This document shows, piece by piece, positions 62,379-64,000 of a DNA stretch of 64,000 nucleotides. Position 1 is the stretch's first letter. Each line of letters starts with the position of its first letter. The notes beneath the pieces are model-generated. The model was not told the origin of the DNA. It searched no databases and saw only the letters and a program-made list of their open reading frames with translations. Made by a program: the position numbers and the translations under genes. This DNA comes from Butyricicoccus sp. (GTDB taxonomy: Bacteria > Bacillota > Clostridia > Oscillospirales > Butyricicoccaceae), in NCBI GenBank assembly GCA_017886875.1, contig JAGHIZ010000063.1:1-64000 (forward strand), written 5' to 3'.

Positions 62379-63089
62379 ATGACAAAGTTAGAACAATTAT
62401 ATGAAGGTAAAGCTAAGAAAGTTTTTAAAACCGATGACGAAAACTTATATATTGTAGATTATAAAGATGATGCAACTGCTTTTAATGGTGAAAAAAAGGG
62501 AACTATTGCTGGTAAGGGTGTTATTAATAACATTATGAGCAACCATATGTTCCAGCTACTTGAAAAGCAGGGTGTGCCTACTCACTTTGTTGAGCAGCTT
62601 TCCGAGCGTGAAACCGTTGTTAAAAAGGTTTCTATTGTACCTCTTGAGGTTATTATTCGTAATATCTCTGCTGGTTCTTTTGCTAAGCGTTATGGTGTCA
62701 ATGAGGGCATTGTTTTCGACCAGCCAACTATTGAGTTTTCCTATAAGAATGATGACTTAGGCGACCCACTGATTAACGATTATCATGCTATGGCTTTAAA
62801 ACTTGCTACCGCTGAGGAAATCGAAACAATCAAAAAGATGGCTTTCAAGGTAAACGAGGTTATGAAGGCTTATTTTGACACATTAAATGTAACTTTAGTT
62901 GACTTTAAGCTTGAATTTGGTAAAACAGATGATGGCACTATTATTTTGGCTGATGAAATCTCTCCTGACACATGTCGTCTATGGGATAAGGATACTGGCG
63001 AGAAGCTTGACAAAGACCGTTTCCGCCGTGACCTTGGAAATGTTGAGGAGGCTTATCAGGAAATTCTTCGCCGTTTAACTGGTAAATAA
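62379..63089 (+). CDS. purC: Phosphoribosylaminoimidazole-succinocarboxamide synthase (SAICAR synthase)
   Basis: Joins CAIR with aspartate using ATP. The 236-residue protein has the usual length and the blocks [14 protein letters not shown] (ATP loop), VEVIIRN-type stretch written here as [14 protein letters not shown], and [14 protein letters not shown]. It follows purE at 17 nt, with AAGGAGA. Its third-base composition suggests good expression. Confidence 0.96.
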   Translation: MTKLEQLYEGKAKKVFKTDDENLYIVDYKDDATAFNGEKKGTIAGKGVINNIMSNHMFQLLEKQGVPTHFVEQLSERETVVKKVSIVPLEVIIRNISAGSFAKRYGVNEGIVFDQPTIEFSYKNDDLGDPLINDYHAMALKLATAEEIETIKKMAFKVNEVMKAYFDTLNVTLVDFKLEFGKTDDGTIILADEISPDTCRLWDKDTGEKLDKDRFRRDLGNVEEAYQEILRRLTGK

Positions 63090-63114
63090 TTATTACGAGG
63101 TAAATCTAAATATT

Positions 63115-64000
63115 ATGAAATATAAAATGAAAAAATTAAATCGCACACCTTTTGACTCAGATGCTGTACATGAAGAATGTGGTGTATTTGGTATTTATGT
63201 CCCAGAAGGCTGTAATTTAAGCCCTGCTCATGAGGCGTATACTGCACTTTTTGCACTTCAGCACAGAGGTCAAGAGGCTTGCGGTATTGCTGTAAATAAC
63301 AGAGGTGTTATCAAGTGCCATAAGGACATTGGTCTTGTAAATGATGTTTTTGACCAGCAAATTCTTGATAGTATGGCAGGTCAAATGGCTATTGGTCATG
63401 TACGTTATTCAACAACTGGTGACCCTCACCGTGAAAATGCTCAGCCTCTTTCTATCACTCATATTAAAGGTAATTTGGCTGTTGCTCACAATGGCAACCT
63501 TGTAAATGCTAGTGAACTTCGCAAGGAAATTGAAACAACAGGCGGTATTTTCCGTTCTACATCAGATACAGAAGTTTTAGTTTATACTATTGTTCGTGAA
63601 CGTTTAAAATGCGGCTCTATTGAAGAGGCTGTACTTAACACTATGAATGTGGTTCAAGGTGCATATTCACTTTGCATTATGTCACCTCGTAAATTAATCG
63701 CTGCACGTGACCCTCGTGGTATGCGTCCTTTATGTATGGGTAAAACCTCAGAGGGTGCTATTATTTTCGCCTCTGAGTCTTGTGCATTAGATGCTCTTGG
63801 TGCGGAATTTGTAAGAGATATTGAACCAGGTGAAGTTGTTATTGTTGAAGGCGGTGAAATTCGCTCTCTACATAGTGAGGTTAAATGTAAAACTGCCGCT
63901 TGTGTATTTGAATATATTTATTTTGCTCGTCCAGACTCTGTAATTGATGGTGCATCTGTTGAACTTGCTCGTCAAGAAGCGGGTAAATACTTATCTATTG
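63115..64000 (+). CDS. purF: Amidophosphoribosyltransferase, 5' part (runs off the window)
   Basis: First enzyme of purine synthesis: makes 5-phosphoribosylamine from PRPP and glutamine. At least 295 residues are present. Met1 to Glu21 form a propeptide; the catalytic N-terminal cysteine is Cys22 in EECGVFG. The glutaminase domain continues with LFALQHRGQEACG, GHVRYSTTG and AHNGNL, the marks of class II amidotransferases. ATG 63115 is preceded by ACGAGG at 14 nt, rather far; ATG 63127 is in frame and possible. The PRPP domain begins near the end of the window. Confidence 0.95.
   Translation, partial: MKYKMKKLNRTPFDSDAVHEECGVFGIYVPEGCNLSPAHEAYTALFALQHRGQEACGIAVNNRGVIKCHKDIGLVNDVFDQQILDSMAGQMAIGHVRYSTTGDPHRENAQPLSITHIKGNLAVAHNGNLVNASELRKEIETTGGIFRSTSDTEVLVYTIVRERLKCGSIEEAVLNTMNVVQGAYSLCIMSPRKLIAARDPRGMRPLCMGKTSEGAIIFASESCALDALGAEFVRDIEPGEVVIVEGGEIRSLHSEVKCKTAACVFEYIYFARPDSVIDGASVELARQEAGKYLSI

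Overview
The window looks like ordinary chromosome of a low-GC, spore-forming, anaerobic, probably butyrate-producing Firmicute of the class Clostridia. Supporting genes are a butyryl-CoA dehydrogenase/EtfBA operon, a butyryl-CoA:acetate CoA-transferase-type gene, a group B-like [FeFe] hydrogenase, oxygen-labile Fe-S L-serine dehydratase and fumarase subunits, meso-diaminopimelate dehydrogenase, SpoVAC, Mini-RNase III, GluQ-RS and a T-box leader. I see no rRNA, insertion sequence, phage or CRISPR array, and nothing that looks like a recent island. Genes are compact, with strong GGAGG-type ribosome binding sites and many intrinsic terminators. Several open frames begin upstream of the likely start because a TTG or GTG in or near the Shine-Dalgarno sequence opens the frame; I moved those starts downstream.

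Layout: 1-320 tRNA-Trp (partial), tRNA-Asp, tRNA-Thr. 325-6580 MATE exporter, ddh-guaD, two tandem membrane GGDEF proteins. 6674-11964 initiator tRNA, then a LacI-type regulator and galK-galE-galT; regulator and operon share a candidate operator. 11965-13810 a tryptophan-specific T-box leader and a stand-alone TrpB2. 13813-18811 split chromate transporter, Mrp-type ATPase, XRE regulator, ECF S component, orphan spoVAC, ECF sigma/anti-sigma pair. 18973-22300 bcd-etfB-etfA behind a long structured leader. 22452-25051 YtrA-type GntR regulator, lipoprotein and ABC exporter. 25135-29590 nadE-trx, a YARHG protein and prfA. 29643-37930 (mostly minus) WG/SLH surface protein, flavin reductase, FtsK, CoA-transferase, threonine dehydratase. 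38035-44150 DivIVA-like protein with an orphan fumarase beta subunit, [FeFe] hydrogenase, gluQ, and two P-loop metal GTPase-family proteins, the first with a His/Cys-rich tandem-repeat linker. 44188-46674 AgrC/AgrA-like two-component pair divergent from a SepF-like protein. 46720-50871 sugar-binding lipoprotein, FHA-FtsW fusion and PBP2. 51058-54147 membrane protein, ABC exporter and mrnC. 54238-54360 a 40-residue gene. 54437-61551 sdaAB/sdaAA, a GtrA/GT2/GT-C glycosylation trio and a fused GT4-CsaB. 61629-64000 a leader peptide with attenuator, then purE-purC-purF (cut by the window end).

Themes that link genes: butyrate and redox metabolism (bcd-etf, CoA-transferase, hydrogenase); envelope building (FHA-FtsW/PBP2, Gtr trio, CsaB pyruvylation matched by an SLH-domain protein); and RNA-level control (Trp T-box, a probable leader-peptide attenuator before purE, and a leader before bcd whose predicted helices cross, so they must form a pseudoknot or exclude one another). 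The bcd leader, the pur leader, the metal GTPase pair, the 40-residue gene and the fused GT4-CsaB are the items I would look at first. All calls are by reading alone; no database search or folding program was run.
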